Origin: Owenia fusiformis
Lineage: Eukaryota > Annelida > Polychaeta > Sabellida > Oweniidae
Direction of reading: 5' to 3'
Length of the DNA: 64,000 nucleotides
NCBI GenBank assembly: GCA_903813345.2
Contig: CAIIXF020000002.1
Location: 21,216,455 to 21,280,454 of the forward strand
Every line of letters starts with the position of its first letter. The first letter of the stretch is position 1. Below the pieces are notes generated by a model. It saw nothing but the letters and a program-made list of their open reading frames with translations, was not told the origin of the DNA and searched no databases. The translations under genes were made by a program, and so were the position numbers. Positions 60,532-64,000 of the stretch are shown piece by piece.

Positions 60532-61617
60532 CTATGATCTGGTCACTGTTGCGGTTGTTGTACTTGTTCGCCTTTGTCGTCTCCTGTTCTTTCTATTCTT
60601 TCTGTTTTTCTTTTTATTACCTTTACCTTTATTATGATTTCTCTCTCTGTTTTTACGTACCTTTCCTTTTTTACGTCCTTTACACTTCCTTTCCATACGT
60701 TTTTGATGTTTACATTTCTTAGTCCTACTTTTATCTTTTCTGCATTTTCTGCTATGTCTAATCTTTTCCTTACAACCCTTTCTGTCTTTTTTGCTGGGTT
60801 CTATTGTTTTTTTGGTTGGTTCTATTGGTTTTGGGGTTGTGCCTTTTAGATTCTTAAATACATTTATTAAAGGATTAGCGTCAAATTCGCTATTTTTCTT
60901 AAGTATACTTTCAAGGAACCACGCTGAATTATGTACAGAGGTACTATTTGTCAGTCTGTGATTGGATCCAGAATATGTTTTACCGTCTCTCCGCAATGCT
61001 ATAAGGTAATCCGTAGACCTGTCTTCTGGATATTTACAACTTTTAAATGTCACAAAACGATTTCTTAGATACTCTCTCATGAATCTACATTCAGACAGAT
61101 CATCTGGATTTCGCTGAAATCAGAAAATATATAAATAAGAGCCTGAAATCTTGCACATGACTTTTGGTAAAGTTTTGGTGAGCTATTGGTTGCTGGATAA
61201 TAATTTCATGCAATCTGATACTAAAGATACAATGCTGTCTTGGACGTGATTTCTATTTGATAACTTTGATCTTGGCAAGGTGGATTTTCATTTTCTACAT
61301 ATTCAAGGTGGATTTGTCTAATATATTTTGCATTCAATTGGTCTAATATTGAATTAATATGATCCTGTTAATTTATTTTTGTAATTTCTCATTATGTACA
61401 ACCATCAAAACACTTGACATACTTACTGATGAATATAAGTTTCCTTTGTGATTCATACACACGTAAAATTTGCTCTTCTCGCCTTTTAACTGAAACAGTG
61501 GTAGTTTCGTGTAATTGCAATTTGAAGATGGAATTTTTGCACCGTTGGATGGCTTTGTTGGCACAAACGTAGACAGCAACATGGATGGTATTACAATATG
61601 TTCAAATATTATTCTAG
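60532..61617 (-). CDS. Divergent fibroblast growth factor, 3' part
   Basis: Two exons of a secreted FGF-type signal. Exon 61427-61617 (acceptor TTTTCAG, donor TCA|GTAAGT) encodes LKGEKSKFYVCMNHKGNLYS, the classic FGF 'YxxMNxxGxLY' strand. Exon 60532-61113 continues in phase 0 with SECRFMREYLRNRFVTFKS (family pattern ECxFxExxxxNxYxTYxS), then YLIALRRDGKTYSGS, and ends at TAG. The phase-1/phase-0 introns and the position right after 'GNLYSS' match the FGF2 intron after its equivalent 'GRLLAS'. After the beta-trefoil comes a Lys/Arg-rich tail of about 120 residues (60532-60900), unusual in length and charge. At least 256 residues are visible. The first exon, with the signal peptide and opening strands, should end in phase 1 above 61620 but I could not place it. 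The subfamily is not resolved. Confidence 0.9.
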
Positions 61618-61639
61618 CTGAAAATACACAAAAACAAAA

Positions 61640-64000
61640 GTTTTAATATCAGTTGTGTATGGTGGGGAGAAATAATTTAAGATGGAAGGGTTTTAATTCC
61701 TTACATGCATTTCGATTTATTTAGTTGATAATTGATTTACACGCCATTGAATGGCAATCTCTGGTGGAAATAAATCCCTGTACAATAAATAGATGGCAGA
61801 ACAGTTTACATTATGTAGTTAATGTGTATTTCATAGGCCAGACACGGGGCACTTACTATGTTATCTGTTTAAGTAAGGTATCTTGGAAGTCGAAGCAATA
61901 ATAGAGATAAGACCTCCTTATTAGATAAGCTTTTCATCCGTAATTTATAAGTCTAACACAGCTATTATTATGATCGCATGTTAAACGTCATCATTGTAAA
62001 TGAATGTAATATGTAAGTTGTAAACAGGTAAATATTTGGCCATCATGAACTCCTTCCGAGGAAAATAGTACACCACTTCCTAAGTTAACCTTTCCAACGT
62101 CCAAGTCACTCTCTGTTCAAGCCCATTAACCATTGTCTTTGAATCTGAACGAAATATCAGGTTCCTGGCATTTTACTCTAGTATATAAGCATGACCGCCA
62201 TGACATTGTACTTTGTACTTTCGGAAAGGGCTTTAAAGATGATCTTCACAGTAGCATTGAACTGCCTGACTATCAACTCGCTGCGTTCTAGGACTTAAGC
62301 CCGGAAAGACAATCCGTGTCTTAAAGATCGCCTGCTCGAGAAAATGATATGTTTTAAGACCTCTCAAAATGATAACGCGTTCATGGGTTGTCATAGCAAC
62401 ATTTTACACAATCATGAAATGTATATCACCTAGATTTAGTTTGAAAAACAATCTTCCGATCTTCCCTTTAATGTAATATCTAAGAGGATGAAGAATATGT
62501 AACTTCTGACTGTGGAGATGCACCAAGATCGACATGTTTTACTCTCGTCATCATCGTGATCATTCAGTCATATCTTATATGAGCCTAGTTACTTCCAGAG
62601 ACATTGCGAAGGGCGACATTAAAAAACGCATTAAGTAATTCTAACCTTGTGTAATTTTGATGCACCTATATCTGTAGCCCATATTATGCACATATTATTA
62701 AAAGTGTTGTTTTTTGTGTTTTTCAATCTAGTTACGTTTTCCCGTTGTTTAATAGTTAACGTTGTTCAGAAAGGTAAAGTGTAACTTCACTTTTTAATAA
62801 TGAATACACAATGTTTGTCTTAATTTCGCCATTTCGTAAAGGTATTAACGCGAATGTACATCGGTTGGAAAATAAGAAAGCAAAACTAGGATCTTATCCA
62901 GATGAACTGAAATTCATGCAATATAGTTTCGCCTGTATATTATTTAAATCCTATATTACCCAGTCCAATGATTTCATCCATGAGAGCAGCAGTAACGACA
63001 GTGAACATAATAGGCCCCCCGTAAATGCGCATGGTCATTCTTTTGAACTTATTCGCGTATCATTATTGCACGATTAACATGTGTTTTGTATTAGGCCTAA
63101 TTTTGAAAAGATGCCTCGATTATCTCATGCTGCTGGTTATGTCATTCGAATTGGACCAAACGTCAATAAGGTGAAAAGTATCAGCCAAATACATAGTCAA
63201 GTGCAGATGATACTCATAATACGTATGTCTCCCGTCCTGTTACATAGGTAATACACACAATAGCAAAGAAATGGAAATCAGTTATTTTACTTATCAACCT
63301 GAACAAGTTCGTATGAATGAATGCATTTTCAAATCCAAACCAGCCTCAATCAGGTTGAAGATAAGTACATATATTTAAACCCCGATATTTTTGCCAATGG
63401 GTGCAATTTCAACCAGAGAAAGTCCCGCAATGAGAGGTCAAATATTACCAATAGAGTGTTGTATATATCACTTCTCACAATAGTTCCATCGTTAATCATC
63501 TCCCTACATTTGTACAAGAGATTATATTCTGATTTGGAATCATTATGGAAAGAGCTGGTATCAGTTCGAAATTAAGGCGCCTTATCTACCGTATACGTGA
63601 CCGCGGTTTATACACCACCAGTCGTCAAGGCAGGGCCAGGTGACGCACTAAACAATTAGCAATACTTAAATAATGGATTCATTTTGATACATGCTGCTTA
63701 CATTGGCCTATATTCTAATCTTTTGAGTCTATTGACCAAAGGATTTCATTTATTTCAATGATATAATGAAATAGTCTGGACAATTATAGACATTCCTAAT
63801 CATATATTTTGCTATTGGAATAGAAACGTGTTCTTCGATAATTTGATTAGAGGATTGATTTTCGTCTGCAAATTGTGTTATTTTCTGACCGTGGATTATG
63901 GAAGTTATCCAGCCAAATTTTAATTCGTCATTGTTCGTCTGTGTATGGTTTGTTAATCGATATATGTATCCATCACTGCGAATTGCAGCCGACATATTTA
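61640..64000. other. Region upstream of the FGF exons; first exon not found
   Basis: The FGF first coding exon (minus strand, ending in phase 1, with a signal peptide) should lie here or beyond the window. I found no convincing candidate. A minus-strand frame at 63750-63995 is open to the window edge but matches nothing I know. Confidence 0.4.

Noticed and set aside
63750-63995. 81-codon minus-strand frame open to the window edge, possible FGF first exon
   Set aside because: No signal peptide or FGF strands visible and no phase-1 donor that joins the exon at 61617 convincingly.

Overview
This is an AT-rich, intron-rich animal nuclear window with long introns full of small transposons, minisatellites and inverted repeats. 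It looks like a marine invertebrate, but the phylum cannot be fixed from sequence alone. Almost every long open frame is noise. The real genes are made of short exons, which I rebuilt by hand from homology, GT/AG splice sites and phase.

Layout. (1) 1-18.7 kb: no gene recognised; dispersed repeats, a 32-bp minisatellite (6.7-7.3 kb) and a block of 145-bp and ~125-bp tandem repeats (4.6-6.1 kb). (2) 18.8-31.0 kb, minus strand: a complete histidyl-tRNA synthetase gene (HARS) with two alternative first exons. One encodes the N-terminal half of a WHEP domain (cytosolic form) and the other a mitochondrial-type presequence; both are exactly 32 codons and splice in phase 0 to the same second exon. 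(3) 34.4-45.5 kb, minus strand: a complete NDFIP (Nedd4-family interacting protein) gene with PY motifs and three membrane segments. (4) 46.7-57.5 kb, plus strand: a complete NUDT6 Nudix hydrolase gene, head-to-head with NDFIP. Its 5' exons carry a possible 60-codon overlapping upstream frame. A stack of nested mobile elements, including a Penelope-like reverse transcriptase relic, sits in one intron, and a ~122-bp tandem array in another. (5) 60.5-61.6 kb, minus strand: the two 3' exons of a divergent FGF gene with a long Lys/Arg-rich tail, tail-to-tail with NUDT6. Its first exon was not found.

The order HARS-NDFIP-NUDT6-FGF resembles two human regions put together: HARS1, NDFIP1 and FGF1 at 5q31, and the tail-to-tail FGF2/NUDT6 pair at 4q27. 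This suggests an ancestral linkage group. The genes do not form one pathway. HARS charges tRNA-His in cytosol and mitochondria, NDFIP recruits HECT ubiquitin ligases on endomembranes, NUDT6 is a Nudix enzyme and FGF is a secreted signal. No prokaryotic feature, CRISPR array, rRNA or intact tRNA gene was seen.
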